A stretch of 64,000 nucleotides of DNA from assembly GCF_000381025.1 (NCBI RefSeq), contig NZ_KB905814.1:1-64000 (forward strand), read 5' to 3'. A program made the translations under genes and the position numbers. This DNA is from Streptomyces sulphureus DSM 40104 (GTDB lineage: Bacteria; Actinomycetota; Actinomycetes; Streptomycetales; Streptomycetaceae). Shown here in pieces: positions 43,669 to 56,367 of the stretch; position 1 is the first letter of the stretch, and every line of letters begins with the position of its first letter. The notes below the pieces were generated by a model. It was not told the origin of the DNA. It saw nothing but the letters and a program-made list of their open reading frames with translations, and made no database searches.

Positions 43669-44166
43669 TCAGGGAGCGGCGCCGTCCGCAGGTCCCGGCT
43701 CGGCGCTGTTCCCCAGCTCGCACCAGACGGTCTTCCCGCAACCGCCGTCCCCCGGCTCGAAGCCCCAGCGGTCCGCGAGGTACTGGACGAGGAACAGCCC
43801 CCGTCCGTGCTCCTCGTCCGATGCCGGAGTCCGGGGACGCGGCACACCGACCCCCGCGTCACTGACGTCGATCCGCAGTATCCCGCCGCGCAGGCCGAGC
43901 CGGACCCCGACCGGCTGCTCGCGCTCCTCCGACGCCAGCACCGCGTTGCCCATCAGCTCGGAGAGGAGGAGAACGGCGGTCTCCAACTGCTCCTTCGGGC
44001 TCCCCCACCCGCCGAGCACCTCCCGCAGCGCGGTCCGCGCCCTGGGGACGCTGCGCGGGGTGCCGGGAAAGCGGTAGTTGATCTTGTACGGGGGTGCCGC
44101 CACTTCGGTCTCCAGATGTACAGACGGGGGCCAACCGGCCCCGCCTGTAGGCCGGTTGAGACTCAA
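43669..44166 (-). CDS. Anti-sigma-factor-like ATP-binding protein
   Basis: A 165-residue HATPase_c (RsbW/SpoIIAB-like) domain protein. The N-box is AVLLLSELMGNAVLAS, the G1 box is IDVSDAGVGVPRPR, and the G2 region is GRGLFLVQYLADRWGF. It starts at TTG 44166 because upstream in-frame ATGs are absent; the ribosome binding site is poor. It is divergent from the XRE/DUF397 pair. Such ATPases accompany WhiJ/AbaA-type clusters in Streptomyces, which influence development and antibiotic production. Its partner is unknown. Confidence 0.82.
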   Translation of the reverse strand: MSLNRPTGGAGWPPSVHLETEVAAPPYKINYRFPGTPRSVPRARTALREVLGGWGSPKEQLETAVLLLSELMGNAVLASEEREQPVGVRLGLRGGILRIDVSDAGVGVPRPRTPASDEEHGRGLFLVQYLADRWGFEPGDGGCGKTVWCELGNSAEPGPADGAAP

Positions 44167-44194
44167 GGAAGATCAGCGTGGGCCTGAAACGAGG

Positions 44195-44216
44195 CAACTT
44201 GCAACGTTGCGGGTTG
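44195..44216. promoter_or_regulatory. 22-bp dyad, candidate operator of the XRE regulator
   Basis: CAAC (44195-44198), perfect palindrome GCAACGTTGC (44201-44210), GTTG (44213-44216), symmetric as a whole. It sits in the spacer between the divergent anti-sigma-type gene and the XRE gene, next to a markedly T-rich run (44214-44231) that is unusual in this genome. Confidence 0.6.
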
Positions 44217-44289
44217 TTTTGTTTTATTTTTTCACCCTTCCGAGGGAAGCAGACGGATCGCCCCCTTTCCTTCTGCTACAAGAAGAGCT

Positions 44290-45174
44290 ATGAGTGCACG
44301 CACGAGCGCAGAGCGCCCCTCCACCGTCCTGGGGCGCCAACTCGGCGACGAACTCCGCCGATTGCGGGAAGCCGCCGGCCTGTCGACCACGGACGCAGCC
44401 GACGTGCTCGACTGCACCAAGGGCAAGGTCAGCCGCATGGAGAACGGCAAGGTACTCGTCAGGTCACCAGACGTGACGGCTCTCCTCAATGCCTACGGTG
44501 TTCACGAACCGAAGTCGCACAGAAAACTCACCAATCTGGCACGCGCCGCCAACCACCGCCGGCAGCACGGCTGGTGGAACCGGTACGGACCCGTGCTCGC
44601 CGACACCTACCGCGACTACGTCACGTTGGAGGCGATCGCCGAGTCGCTCCGCACCTTCCAGGCCCAGTTGGTGCCCGGTCTCCTCCAGACGGAGAAGTAC
44701 GTCCGCGCCGTCACCGTGGCTTCGCACGCATGGCGGAGCGCCGATGAGATCGATCAGTTCGTATCGGTCCGTATGACCCGGCAGAAGAGGCTCACCGACA
44801 GCCCACCGCTGCGCCTGCGGGCCGTCCTCTCCGAAGCCGTCCTCCTCCAACAGGTGGGCGGCGCACGCGTGATGCGGGAGCAGTTGGCCGCCCTCGCGGA
44901 CGCCTCCGAACTCTCCAACGTGACGGTCCAGGTCCTTCCGTTCTCCCACGGGGCCCATGCCAGCATGTTCGGCCCGTACCTCATACTGGGCTTCCGGCAG
45001 GAGACGGCGACGGACGTCGTGTTGGCGGACAACCCGACCGGTGCAGTGTGGCTGGAGCGCGAACCCGAAGTCCGGCGCTATCGGGAGCTGTTCGACGCCG
45101 CGCGTACGGGCGCCCTGTCCTGCGTCGAATCCCGCTCACTCATCCACCGCAGGGCCAAGGAGCACGAGAGATGA
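44290..45174 (+). CDS. XRE/DUF5753 (WhiJ-like) regulator
   Basis: A 294-residue protein with an N-terminal HTH (LGDELRRLREAAGLSTTDAA, DVLDCTKGKVSRMENGKV) and the DUF5753 ligand-like domain (FQAQLVPGLLQTEKYVRAV, VTVQVLPFSHGAHASMFG, ADNPTGAVWLEREPEVRRY). The ATG at 44290 follows AAGAAGAG. Its TGA overlaps the ATG of the DUF397 gene by 4 bp (ATGA). In the family, WhiJ-like proteins bind DNA and are modulated by their small DUF397 partner. Confidence 0.92.
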   Translation: MSARTSAERPSTVLGRQLGDELRRLREAAGLSTTDAADVLDCTKGKVSRMENGKVLVRSPDVTALLNAYGVHEPKSHRKLTNLARAANHRRQHGWWNRYGPVLADTYRDYVTLEAIAESLRTFQAQLVPGLLQTEKYVRAVTVASHAWRSADEIDQFVSVRMTRQKRLTDSPPLRLRAVLSEAVLLQQVGGARVMREQLAALADASELSNVTVQVLPFSHGAHASMFGPYLILGFRQETATDVVLADNPTGAVWLEREPEVRRYRELFDAARTGALSCVESRSLIHRRAKEHER

Positions 45175-45371
45175 GCCGTCGAGACGAGTCGTCGCAGCTC
45201 TCCGGGAGCGCATGGCGGACCAGTAGCCACAGCGGGGGCCACAACGAGTGCGTCCAAGTGGCCGATGCGCACCCCGAGTTCCTCCCCGTCCGCGACAGCA
45301 AGTTTCCGGAGGGCCCGACGCTCGCTTTCCCCCGGGTCGCCTGGACGGCGTTCGTCGCCCACCTGCGGTAG
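45171..45371 (+). CDS. DUF397 protein (BldB-like small partner)
   Basis: A 66-residue DUF397 protein: SGSAWRTSSHSGGHNECVQV, LPVRDSKFPEGPTLAFPRVAW and a C-terminal FVAHLR. The ATG overlaps the XRE stop (ATGA), and AAGGAGCACGAGAG is the ribosome binding site. DUF397 proteins are acidic dimeric partners of the adjacent HTH proteins. Confidence 0.92.
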   Translation: MSRRDESSQLSGSAWRTSSHSGGHNECVQVADAHPEFLPVRDSKFPEGPTLAFPRVAWTAFVAHLR

Positions 45372-45511
45372 CCGAACGCCACTTCCACTCACCCGAGTTG
45401 GGCGCCGCACCGCCTCCTCCGACCGATAGTCGGCGCACTATGCTGCGCCTTGACCGATCACGGCACGCACGTGAGCGGCCTCCATCTGCCCGCGCCGTCC
45501 GAGGAGCGCCC

Positions 45512-46306
45512 ATGGCCGACGAAGAGACGATCGACACCAGCAGGCCCCACTCGGCGCGGATGTACGACTACTACCTCGGCGGCAAGGACTGGTTCGAGGC
45601 CGACAAGCAGGCCGCCGAAGCGGCCATCGCGTTCTGGCCGCACGCCGCCGTCACCGCGCAGCAGAACCGGTACTTCATGCACCGGGCCACCCGGGTACTC
45701 GCCCGCGACTACGGCGTCCGGCAGTTCCTCGACCTCGGCACCGGCATCCCCACCGCACCGAACCTGCACCAGATCGCGCAGGAGGTCGCCCCGGACGCGA
45801 AGGTCGTCTACCTCGACAACGACCCGCTCGTCCTGGAGTACGCGAGCGCGCTGCTGCGCAGCACCCCCGAAGGGCACACCGCCTACGTCGAGGCCGACGT
45901 GCGCGAGGTCTCGCTCGGCGAGAACCAGGAAGTGCACGAGGTGCTCGACTTCGAGCAGCCGATCGCGCTCTCCCTCATCGCGCTGACGCACTTCTTCCCC
46001 GACGACTGGGACCCGCACGCGATGGTGGAGCGGTTCCTGGCGCCGCTGCCCTCGGGCAGCTTCCTCGTCCTCTCGCACGCGACGCCCGACTTCGAGCCGG
46101 AGATCGCCGAAAAGGTCCGGCAGCTCTACCTGCAGAGCGGGACGCCCGTGCAGTTCCGCGCGAAGGCGGAGATCGAGCGGTTCTTCGACGGACTGGAGCT
46201 GGTCGAGCCCGGCGTCACCACCGTCCACCGCTGGCGCCCCGAGGAGCCCTCGGAGTACTCCGACTACCAGGTCTCGTTCTACGGCGGCGTCGCCCGCAAG
46301 CCCTGA
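45512..46306 (+). CDS. SAM-dependent methyltransferase, DUF574 family
   Basis: A 264-residue protein of the DUF574/Methyltransf_19 family, very abundant in streptomycetes. Conserved elements are RPHSARMYDYYLGGKDWFEAD, QNRYFMHRATRVL, QFLDLGTGIPTAPNLH (SAM-binding motif I) and VVYLDNDPLVLEYA. The ATG at 45512 has GAGGAG upstream. Its substrate is unknown for the whole family. It lies after the WhiJ-like pair and is followed by a strong terminator. Confidence 0.9.
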   Translation: MADEETIDTSRPHSARMYDYYLGGKDWFEADKQAAEAAIAFWPHAAVTAQQNRYFMHRATRVLARDYGVRQFLDLGTGIPTAPNLHQIAQEVAPDAKVVYLDNDPLVLEYASALLRSTPEGHTAYVEADVREVSLGENQEVHEVLDFEQPIALSLIALTHFFPDDWDPHAMVERFLAPLPSGSFLVLSHATPDFEPEIAEKVRQLYLQSGTPVQFRAKAEIERFFDGLELVEPGVTTVHRWRPEEPSEYSDYQVSFYGGVARKP

Positions 46307-46317
46307 CGACCGCGCAC

Positions 46318-46356
46318 ACGCGGCGGGACCCACCGAACCGGTGGGTCCCGCCGCGT
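46318..46356. terminator. Bidirectional terminator
   Basis: Perfect 18-bp stem (46318-46335 / 46339-46356; core CGGCGGGACCCACCG) with a 3-base loop between the convergent methyltransferase and gatB. Confidence 0.85.
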
Positions 46357-46366
46357 GGTTGAGCGC

Positions 46367-47875
46367 TCAGCCCTCGACGCCGAGCTTCTCCAGGATCAGC
46401 TCGCGGACGCGCGCGGCATCCGCCTGCCCCCGGGTCGCCTTCATGACGGCACCGACGAGCGCACCGGCCGCCGCGACCTTGCCGCCCTTGATCTTCTCGG
46501 CGACGTCGGGGTTCCCGGCGATCGCCTCGTCGACTGCGGTGCCGAGCGCGCCCTCGTCGGAGACGACCTTGAGGCCGCGCTTCTCGACGACCTCGTCAGG
46601 GGCGCCCTCGCCCGCGAGGACTCCCTCGATCGCCTGCCGCGCGAGCTTGTCGTTGAGCGAGCCCTCCGCGACGAGCGCGCAGACCCGGGCGACCTGCTCC
46701 GGCGTGATCGGCAGCGCCTCCAGGGCGACGCCGTCCTCGTTGGCGCGGCGGGCGAGTTCGCCCATCCACCACTTGCGTGCCTGGTCCGACGGCGCTCCGG
46801 CCTCGGCGGTGGCGACGATCGGGTCGACGGCGCCGGCGTTGAGGACCGACTCCATCTCGTGCTCGCTGATCCCCCACTCCTCACGGAGCCGGTTCCGCCG
46901 CTCGCGGGGCAGTTCGGGCAGGGTGCCGCGAAGCTCCTCCACCCACTCGCGCGGGGGCGCGACCGGGACGAGGTCGGGCTCGGGGAAGTAGCGGTAGTCC
47001 TCCGCCTCCTCCTTGACGCGGCCCGAGGTGGTGGAGCCGTCGTCCTCGTGGAAGTGGCGGGTCTCCTGGATGATCGTGCCGCCCGCGTCGAGGACCGCGG
47101 CGTGTCGCTGGATCTCGAAGCGGGCCGCGCGCTCCACGCTGCGCAGCGAGTTGACGTTCTTCGTCTCGCTGCGGGTGCCGAACTTCTCCGCGCCGTGCTG
47201 CCGGAGCGACAGGTTGACGTCGCACCGCATCTGGCCCATCTCCATGCGGGCCTCGGAGACGCCGAGCGCCTTGATGAGCTCGCGCAGCTCGGCGACGTAC
47301 GCCTTGGCGACCTCGGGGGCCCTCTCGCCCGCGCCGACGATCGGCTTGGTGACGATCTCGATGAGCGGGATGCCGGCGCGGTTGTAGTCGAGCAGCGAGT
47401 GCGAGGCGCCGTGGATGCGGCCCGTCGCGCCGCCGATGTGCGTCGACTTGCCCGTGTCCTCTTCCATGTGGGCGCGCTCGATCTCGACGCGGAAGACCTC
47501 GCCGTCCTCAAGCTGTACGTCGAGGTAGCCGTCGAAGGCGATCGGCTCGTCGTACTGGGAGGTCTGGAAGTTCTTCGGCATGTCCGGATAGAAGTAGTTC
47601 TTCCGGGCAAAGCGGCACCACTCGGCGATCTCGCAGTGGAGCGCGAGGCCGATACGCACGGCTGAACGCACCCCCTCGGCGTTGACGACCGGGAGGGCGC
47701 CCGGGAGGCCGAGGCAGGTGGGGCAGGTCTGGCTGTTCGCGTCGGCGCCGAGGCCGGTGGAGCAGCCGCAAAACATCTTGGTCGCGGTGCCGAGCTCGAC
47801 GTGGACCTCGAGGCCCATCACCGGCTCGTAGGACGCCAACGCATCCTCGTAGGACACCAGTTCAGTGACGGTCAC
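46367..47875 (-). CDS. gatB: Asp-tRNA(Asn)/Glu-tRNA(Gln) amidotransferase subunit B
   Basis: A 502-residue GatB. The N-terminal kinase-like domain begins [20 protein letters not shown] and has the four Zn cysteines in FCGCSTG and [28 protein letters not shown] and VNLSLRQHG are family signatures. The tRNA-binding YqeY/tail domain is at the C-terminus. It phosphorylates and amidates misacylated Glu-tRNA(Gln)/Asp-tRNA(Asn) with GatA and GatC. The GTG at 47873-47875 is preceded by GAGAGG about 10 bases away. An 80-aa gene separates it from gatA. Confidence 0.97.
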   Translation of the reverse strand: MTVTELVSYEDALASYEPVMGLEVHVELGTATKMFCGCSTGLGADANSQTCPTCLGLPGALPVVNAEGVRSAVRIGLALHCEIAEWCRFARKNYFYPDMPKNFQTSQYDEPIAFDGYLDVQLEDGEVFRVEIERAHMEEDTGKSTHIGGATGRIHGASHSLLDYNRAGIPLIEIVTKPIVGAGERAPEVAKAYVAELRELIKALGVSEARMEMGQMRCDVNLSLRQHGAEKFGTRSETKNVNSLRSVERAARFEIQRHAAVLDAGGTIIQETRHFHEDDGSTTSGRVKEEAEDYRYFPEPDLVPVAPPREWVEELRGTLPELPRERRNRLREEWGISEHEMESVLNAGAVDPIVATAEAGAPSDQARKWWMGELARRANEDGVALEALPITPEQVARVCALVAEGSLNDKLARQAIEGVLAGEGAPDEVVEKRGLKVVSDEGALGTAVDEAIAGNPDVAEKIKGGKVAAAGALVGAVMKATRGQADAARVRELILEKLGVEG

Positions 47876-47902
47876 GGAAAACTAACCTCTCTTTTCCCCG
47901 CG

Positions 47903-48145
47903 TCAGCCCGCGAGGATGTCGTCGTCGCCCATCCGCCGCAGCTCGCGGACGAGGAGGGCGACACCCGTCACGATGGAGGCGCCGGACACCAGCGCATCGA
48001 CGAGCCTCAGGGAGTCCTGCTCGTGCCGAGCGTTCTTCGCTTGCTTGACCACGGTGACCGCACCGAAGAGCGTGGTCCCGATGGACAGGTACACGCCGGG
48101 CTTGGACTTCTTGAAGCCCTTGGCCTTGTCCAGCTTTCCGCTCAT
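47903..48145 (-). CDS. Small hydrophobic protein between gatA and gatB
   Basis: An 80-residue protein, MSGKLDKAKGFKKSKPGVYL at the N-terminus, a weakly hydrophobic GTTLFGAVTVV, a charged KQAKNARHEQDSLR and a second hydrophobic ALVSGASIVTGVALLVREL. The ATG at 48143-48145 has GGAG at eight bases. It is inserted in the gat operon and is conserved at this place in other streptomycetes as far as I recall. Function unknown; it may be a membrane-associated protein. Confidence 0.75.
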   Translation of the reverse strand: MSGKLDKAKGFKKSKPGVYLSIGTTLFGAVTVVKQAKNARHEQDSLRLVDALVSGASIVTGVALLVRELRRMGDDDILAG

Positions 48146-48180
48146 GGTGCTGTCTCCTGTTCCTCGATCGTCCGTTGGCC

Positions 48181-49674
48181 TCACAGCGACGGTGCCTCGT
48201 CGAGTAGCTGATGACCCCAACGTGCCTCGAAGGCGGCCTCGACCGCCGCACCGACACGATAGAGCCTGTCGTCCGCCATCGCCGGGGCGATGATCTGGAG
48301 CCCGACCGGCAGTCCGTCCTCCGGCGCGAGCCCGCACGGCAGCGACATCGCGGCGTTGCCCGCGAGATTGACGGGGAGCGTGCAGACGTCGGCGAGGTAC
48401 ATCGCCATCGGGTCGTCGGCGCGCTCGCCCAGGGGGAACGCCGTCGTCGGGGTGGTCGGCGAGACGATGACGTCGACCTGTGCGAAGGCCCGCTCGAAGT
48501 CGCGTGTGATGAGGGTGCGGACCTTCTGCGCCGAGCCGTAGTACGCGTCGTAGTAGCCGGAGCTGAGCGCGTAGGTGCCGAGCATGACGCGGCGCTTCAC
48601 CTCGTCCCCGAAGCCGGCCTCGCGGGTGAGTGCGGTGACCTCCTCGGCCGAGTGCGTGCCGTCGTCGCCGACGCGCAGGCCGTAGCGCATCGCGTCGAAG
48701 CGGGCGAGGTTGGAGGAGCACTCGCTCGGCGCGATGAGGTAGTACGCGGCGAGCGCCTTCGTGAAGGACGGGCAGGAGAGCTCGACAACCTCCGCGCCCA
48801 ACTCCCGCAGCAGCTCCACGGATTCACCGAACCGCTGCATCACGCCGGCCTGGTACCCCTCACCGCTGAACTCCTGCACCACGCCCACGCGCAGGCCACG
48901 CACCTCACCGTTGCGGGCCGCCGCGACGACGTCGGGGACGGGTGCGTCGATGGAGGTGGAGTCGCGCTCGTCGTGGCCGGCGATCACCGAGTGGAGCAGG
49001 GCCGCGTCGAGGACGGTGCGGGCGCAGGGGCCGCCCTGGTCGAGCGAGGAGGAGAAGGCGACCATGCCGTAGCGCGAGACGCCGCCGTACGTCGGCTTGA
49101 CGCCGACCGTGCCGGTGACGGCGGCGGGCTGGCGGATGGAGCCGCCCGTGTCGGTGCCGAGGGCGAGCGGGGCCTCGAAGGCGGCGAGCGCCGCGGACGA
49201 GCCGCCGCCCGAGCCGCCGGGGATGCGGGTGAGGTCCCAGGGGTTGCCCGTCGGGCCGAAGGCGCTGTTCTCGGTGGACGAACCCATCGCGAACTCGTCC
49301 ATGTTGGTCTTGCCGAGGACGACGACGTCGGCTTCCTTCAGCTTGCGCGTCACCGTCGCGTCGTACGGCGGGACCCAGCCTTCGAGGATCTTGGAACCGA
49401 CCGTCGTGGGGATGCCCTCGGTGGTGAAGATGTCCTTCAGGGCGAGCGGTACGCCGGCGAGCGGGCCGAGCCTCTCGCCGGCCTCGCGCTTCGCGTCGAC
49501 CTCGCGGGCCTTGGCGAGTGCGCCCTCGCGGTCGAGATGGAGGAACGCGTGGACCTTCTCGTCGACGGCCTCGATGCGCGCGAGGTGCGCCTCCGTCGCC
49601 TCGACGGCGGTGACCTCGCCGGCGGCGATCTTCTCCGCGAGCGCGGCCGCGGAGAGTCTGGTCAGGTCGGTCAC
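48181..49674 (-). CDS. gatA: Asp/Glu-tRNA amidotransferase subunit A
   Basis: A 497-residue amidase-signature enzyme that releases ammonia from glutamine or asparagine for GatB. The catalytic triad is visible: Lys80 (PLALKDIF), Ser155 ([10 protein letters not shown]) and Ser179 ([11 protein letters not shown]). The GTG at 49672-49674 overlaps the gatC stop by 4 bp (GTGA), so the two are translationally coupled. Confidence 0.97.
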   Translation of the reverse strand: MTDLTRLSAAALAEKIAAGEVTAVEATEAHLARIEAVDEKVHAFLHLDREGALAKAREVDAKREAGERLGPLAGVPLALKDIFTTEGIPTTVGSKILEGWVPPYDATVTRKLKEADVVVLGKTNMDEFAMGSSTENSAFGPTGNPWDLTRIPGGSGGGSSAALAAFEAPLALGTDTGGSIRQPAAVTGTVGVKPTYGGVSRYGMVAFSSSLDQGGPCARTVLDAALLHSVIAGHDERDSTSIDAPVPDVVAAARNGEVRGLRVGVVQEFSGEGYQAGVMQRFGESVELLRELGAEVVELSCPSFTKALAAYYLIAPSECSSNLARFDAMRYGLRVGDDGTHSAEEVTALTREAGFGDEVKRRVMLGTYALSSGYYDAYYGSAQKVRTLITRDFERAFAQVDVIVSPTTPTTAFPLGERADDPMAMYLADVCTLPVNLAGNAAMSLPCGLAPEDGLPVGLQIIAPAMADDRLYRVGAAVEAAFEARWGHQLLDEAPSL

Positions 49675-49970
49675 GATTCCTCCCCCAGGATCTGCGGCAC
49701 CATGAATCGCTGCTGCTCGTGGGCGGGCGCACCGGAGAGCGCCTGCTGCGGGGTCAGCGAAGGACGGACGACGTCCTCGCGCATGACGTTGGTGAGCGGC
49801 AGCGGGTGGGAGGTGGGCGGAACGTCCTCGTCGGCGACATCGGAGACGGCGGCGACCGCGCCGATGATGTCGTCGAGCTGACCGGCGAAGTGCTCCAGCT
49901 CTTCGTCCTTCAGCTCCAGGCGTGCCAGCCGGGCGAGGTGGGCGACCTCCTCGCGCGTGATGCCAGGCAT
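49671..49970 (-). CDS. gatC: Asp/Glu-tRNA amidotransferase subunit C
   Basis: A 99-residue GatC that clamps GatA and GatB. The family pattern [17 protein letters not shown] and [19 protein letters not shown], with ending VPQILGEES, is clear. The ATG at 49970 has AGAGGATC upstream. First gene of the gat operon. Confidence 0.95.
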   Translation of the reverse strand: MPGITREEVAHLARLARLELKDEELEHFAGQLDDIIGAVAAVSDVADEDVPPTSHPLPLTNVMREDVVRPSLTPQQALSGAPAHEQQRFMVPQILGEES

Positions 49971-50076
49971 GCAGCGATCCTCTGGGGTGAGTGTTGGATT
50001 TTCCGCCCCAATCCTATGGGTCCCGTGGGGTGGTGTGCGCCGGGCGGGTGCACACCCGCGAGCGGATCGCCCTCCG

Positions 50077-52515
50077 CTACTGGACGGGTTGCCTGCCGCC
50101 CGTCGGCCGCTCGCCCCCTGGGCGCTGTTCGAGCGCGGGCGCGAGGGACTGCGTCGCGCCGCCCGCTTCCGGCGTCGAGCGCCGCGGGGCCGCAGGGGGC
50201 GGGGGTGCGGCGGCGCTCGTGCCCGGCGCCGGCTCGGTCGGGTCGTCGGAGGTGGACGGGCCGGGGAGGGCGGTCCCGGGGTTGCCTCCGGAGCCGACCG
50301 CGGGGGTGCCTGCGGCGGGTGGGGGTCCTGCGAGGCGGTCGCCGTCGAGCGCCTCGCGGTCCGTGCAGGGGGAGGCGGTCGCCGTGTCCCTGGCGCGGAG
50401 CCAGGCCGTCGTCTCGCTCGGCGGCATCGCGGCGGCGACGAGCCAGCCCTGGACGGCGTCGCAGCCGAGGTCCCGCAGGCGCTCCCAGGTCTCGTCGTCC
50501 TCCACGCCTTCGGCGACGACGAGCAGCCCGAGTGAGTGCGCGAGGTCGACGGTGCAGCGGACGATCTCGGCGTCCTCGGTGTCTACGGCGAGGCGTGCGA
50601 CGAAGGAGCGGTCGATCTTCAGCTCGCTCACGGGGAGGCGGCGCAGGTGGACGAGGGAGGAGTACCCGGTGCCGAAGTCGTCGAGCGACATGCGCACACC
50701 GTGTCCCGTGAGCCCGGCGAGCGTGTCGGCGGCGCGCTGCGGGTCCTCCAGGAGGACGTGCTCGGTGATCTCCAACTGGAGTGCGTGCGCCGGCACTCCG
50801 TGGCGCGCGAGGCGGGCGGCGACGGCTCCGGCGAAGCCGGGCGAGTGGACGTCGCGCGGGGAGACGTTGACGGCGACGGGCACGGTGAGTCCCTGCGCCC
50901 ACCACCTCGCCACCTGCGCGAGCGCCGTCTCCAGGACGTACTCGGTGAGCCTCGGCATCAGCCCCGAGGTCTCCGCGATGGCGATGAACTCGTCGGGAGG
51001 CACCCGGCCGCGCTCGGGGTGGACCCACCGCACCAGCGCCTCGAGGCCGGAGACGGTGCCGTCGAAGCCGACCTTCGGCTGGTAGTGGAGGGCGACCTCG
51101 CCCGCGTCGAGGGCGCGGCGGAGGTCGGCGAGGAGGCCGAGGCGGTCGGGGGTGTTGCCGTCCCGGGTGGCCTCGTAGACCTCGACGGCGGTGCGGTCGC
51201 GCTTCGCCTCGTACATCGCGACGTCGGCGCGGCGGAGCAGCCCTTCGGCCTCCTGGGCGTGTTCGGGGAAGACGGCGACGCCCGCGCTCGCCTCCAGGAC
51301 GAGGTTGAGGCCGTCGAGGTCGAGCGGGGAGCCGAGGGCGCCGACGAGTTCGCGGGCGATCTTCTGGGCCTGCGTGATCGAGGTGCAGCTCGGCAGCAGG
51401 ACGGCGAACTCGTCGCCGCCGAGGCGGGCGGCCTCGGCGCCGCGGGGCAGGGCGGTGCGGAGGCGGTCGGCTATCTGCAACAGCAGGCGGTCGCCTGCGA
51501 GATGGCCGAGGGTGTCGTTGACCGAGCGGAAGCGGTCGAGATCGATCAGGACCAGGGCGGCCCTGCTCTCGGTGCGTTCGGCCTCGTCGAGCGCGGCCCA
51601 GCTCCGCTCCATGAGCCAGAGGCGGTTGGGCAGTCCCGTGAGCGGGTCGCGGAGCTGCTCCTCCGCGCGGGCGCGTGCGATGCGCAGCGTCGAGTCGAGG
51701 GCGATCAGCGGGACGGCGAAAAGCGGCAGCAGCGCGGCTTTGTAGACGGCGACGACCGCGATCAGCGGCGCGAGCCCCAACAGCGCGACGGCAACGAGCA
51801 ACTGCCGTGCGAGCGCCGTGCGCAGCGGCGTCGGCAGGCTGGTCGTGCGCGGCGCGAAGGAGAACCACAGCAGTGCGCGCGAGACGGCGAGGTAGCCGAC
51901 GACGGCGAGCCCGACGAGCAGCAGCGCCCCCGGAACCCACTGCTCCGGCTGCCACGGACGTGCGACGGAAGGGTGGACCCCGAACGCGGCCAGGATCAGC
52001 GCGGCCGTTCCGATGCCGAGGATGTCGATGGCGCCGTGCGCCAACGCCTGCCGCCAGCGGTGCCGCCGTGCCGCTCCCACGAGCACCACGACCGCGAGAC
52101 TCACCAGGGCGGCCGGGACCCAGCCGTAGAGGAGGAGGATCGCGAGGGTGAGCGCGGCGCCCGAACCCGTGCCGCCCCACCAGCGGTCCCTGCCCAGCGC
52201 CACCAAGTGCCCCACGACGGCGCCGATGAGGAGCGCGAACGCCCAGCCGGCGACTCCGTCGGGGAAGAGCGCGTGTCCGTCCGTCAGGACGCGGACGAAT
52301 CCGAGTACGAGGACGACGCCGGCCGCAGCGGTCACGAGCGGAGGCAGCAGCGGTGGTCTCAGCGCCGAGAGGCGCTGCAACCACGAGGGCACGTCCTCCG
52401 TGCCCCTGCTACCAGACGCGCCGCCCGATGCTCCGCCCTGCGCGCTCGCCTGGGCGCCGGTCTCGGAGGGCAGACGAGAGCCCGCGGGGAGACTGCCCCC
52501 GGTGAAATCCTGCAT
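50077..52515 (-). CDS. rmdB: Membrane GGDEF-EAL protein, RmdB-like
   Basis: About 812 residues. Several membrane segments occupy residues 50-280 (for example [17 protein letters not shown] and [17 protein letters not shown]). A GGDEF domain follows with [12 protein letters not shown] (about residue 363). The EAL domain keeps its catalytic set: GLEALVRW (about 494), [29 protein letters not shown] (about 610), LKIDRSF and AEGVED. It should thus degrade c-di-GMP. A Pro-rich tail of about 100 residues ends the protein. Its position between gatC and ligA matches S. coelicolor rmdB (SCO5495) from memory, a regulator of aerial development. The ATG at 52513-52515 follows GAGAGGG. Confidence 0.9.
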   Translation of the reverse strand: MQDFTGGSLPAGSRLPSETGAQASAQGGASGGASGSRGTEDVPSWLQRLSALRPPLLPPLVTAAAGVVLVLGFVRVLTDGHALFPDGVAGWAFALLIGAVVGHLVALGRDRWWGGTGSGAALTLAILLLYGWVPAALVSLAVVVLVGAARRHRWRQALAHGAIDILGIGTAALILAAFGVHPSVARPWQPEQWVPGALLLVGLAVVGYLAVSRALLWFSFAPRTTSLPTPLRTALARQLLVAVALLGLAPLIAVVAVYKAALLPLFAVPLIALDSTLRIARARAEEQLRDPLTGLPNRLWLMERSWAALDEAERTESRAALVLIDLDRFRSVNDTLGHLAGDRLLLQIADRLRTALPRGAEAARLGGDEFAVLLPSCTSITQAQKIARELVGALGSPLDLDGLNLVLEASAGVAVFPEHAQEAEGLLRRADVAMYEAKRDRTAVEVYEATRDGNTPDRLGLLADLRRALDAGEVALHYQPKVGFDGTVSGLEALVRWVHPERGRVPPDEFIAIAETSGLMPRLTEYVLETALAQVARWWAQGLTVPVAVNVSPRDVHSPGFAGAVAARLARHGVPAHALQLEITEHVLLEDPQRAADTLAGLTGHGVRMSLDDFGTGYSSLVHLRRLPVSELKIDRSFVARLAVDTEDAEIVRCTVDLAHSLGLLVVAEGVEDDETWERLRDLGCDAVQGWLVAAAMPPSETTAWLRARDTATASPCTDREALDGDRLAGPPPAAGTPAVGSGGNPGTALPGPSTSDDPTEPAPGTSAAAPPPPAAPRRSTPEAGGATQSLAPALEQRPGGERPTGGRQPVQ

Positions 52516-52941
52516 CCCGGTCCCTCTCACAGCCGTCGGGGCCCGCTCTCGCCACGCACAGGCCCACCCTTCAACAGTAGGCCGCCGAGAGCGATATGGG
52601 GCAGCGATCGGCGGTGGTTGCCCGGAAGCCATCGGCTCCGAAGCGTCCATCTGCCGTACGAAGCACGACAGATGGGACAACAGCGGCCCGACGTCACGCA
52701 TCGCACCGCCGCCTGCCGCGGGGGCTTGCGGCACAGCCGGACCTCGATGAACTCCCGCTGCCTGCGGCTCAGGCGGTACCTGCGCCACGTGCAGCTCTTC
52801 TGCCGGCCTAACCGGGAGCTTGGTGCGGGACGGGCGGCGCCCCCGAACGGAAGTGCGCCGGCGGCCTGTTGACCGGGGAAGGCCGCGGCCCGAAGCGGAA
52901 GGGCGCCGGGGTCCTGCCGCCCGCCGCCGGCCGCCACGGCT

Positions 52942-55221
<2,280 letters not shown>

Positions 55222-56292
55222 CTACTCGGGGTCGTCGGCGAGCGAGCCCGCCGCGCGAACGCAGTGGGCGAGCACCGCGCGAGCCGCCGCCGGCGCGGAG
55301 CCGGCGAGCCCGCAGGCAGGGGTGACCACCACGGACTCGCTGAGCAGCCCGGGAGCGAGCCCCAGCCTGCGCCACAGCGACCTGACACCCGAGACGCTAC
55401 TAGCCGGGTCTGACAATTCCGCCGCATCCGAGACCGCGCCGGGTACGACGCCCGCAAAGAGCGCGAGGCCGTCTTCGACCGCCTCCCCCAGCGCCGTGTC
55501 CTCGGCTTCCCGCGCCTCGTCGGCGGCGCCGCGCTCGCCTGCAAGCTGGGCGGCGTCGAAGGAGAAGCCCGTCGCGCCGGCCCGCCGGAGCAGGCCGAAG
55601 GGCGCCCCGGGGGCGCAGCAGTGAAAGATCACCGGGAGGTGCGCGTGCGCGTCCGCGGCGAGGCCGGAGACGAGGTCGCGGAGGGCCGACTCGGCGACCG
55701 TGCCCTCTACAGGGGCGTACCTGCGGTACCCGCTCGCGGTCGGCACCCGGCCGCCCAGCACGCGGGGCAGCGAGGGCTCGTCGAGCTGGAGGACGAGGCG
55801 CGCCTGCGGCACGCGGCGGGCGACCTCGGCGAGGTGGGCCGCGAGCCCCTCGCGGAGCGAGGCGGCGAGGTCGCGGCAGGCTCCGGCGTCGCCGAGCATC
55901 GCCTCGCCGTTGCGCCGTTGCAGCGCGGCGGCGAGCGTCCAGGGGCCGACCGCCTGGACCTTCAGCGCCCCGGTGTGCTCGCCGGCGAACTCCTCCAGTG
56001 CGTCGAGGTCCTCGCCGAGCCAGGAGCGGGCCCTGCGGGTGTCGCGGCCCGGGCGGTCGGCGAGGCGCCAACCGCTCGGCTCCGCCTGCACGTAGAGCTC
56101 GGCGAGGAGCCCGGCGGTGCGGCCCGGCATGTCGGCGCCGGGCCCGCGGGCCGGCAGCTCCGGGAGGTGCGGCAGGGCTTCGAAGGTGCCGAGCACCGCC
56201 TTGGCCGCCTCGCGTGCGTCGTCTCCGGGCATCGAGCCGACGCCGGTCGCGGCGCCGCGACCCCAGGGGAAGTACGGTTCCGTCTCACTCAC
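55222..56292 (-). CDS. MetE-like methionine synthase family protein
   Basis: A 356-residue protein related to the C-terminal catalytic domain of cobalamin-independent methionine synthase/UroD fold. ATGVGSMPG near the N-terminus, VLQLDEPSLPRVL, VIFHCCAPGAPF and VVVTPACGLAG carry the Zn-ligand pattern (His-Cys...Cys). It lacks the N-terminal half of MetE, so it is shorter than true MetE (about 750 residues) and may use another methyl donor, as proposed for core-MetE proteins. The GTG at 56290-56292 lacks a Shine-Dalgarno, but TACCCT six bases before it could be the -10 of a leaderless transcript. Confidence 0.85.
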   Translation of the reverse strand: MSETEPYFPWGRGAATGVGSMPGDDAREAAKAVLGTFEALPHLPELPARGPGADMPGRTAGLLAELYVQAEPSGWRLADRPGRDTRRARSWLGEDLDALEEFAGEHTGALKVQAVGPWTLAAALQRRNGEAMLGDAGACRDLAASLREGLAAHLAEVARRVPQARLVLQLDEPSLPRVLGGRVPTASGYRRYAPVEGTVAESALRDLVSGLAADAHAHLPVIFHCCAPGAPFGLLRRAGATGFSFDAAQLAGERGAADEAREAEDTALGEAVEDGLALFAGVVPGAVSDAAELSDPASSVSGVRSLWRRLGLAPGLLSESVVVTPACGLAGSAPAAARAVLAHCVRAAGSLADDPE

Positions 56293-56367
56293 CCGGAAAG
56301 GGTACGTGGCCGGGCGCAAGCCCCTCGAGGACGGCTCCTCCGTGCGGGCGCCGCGACAGGGGGAAGT

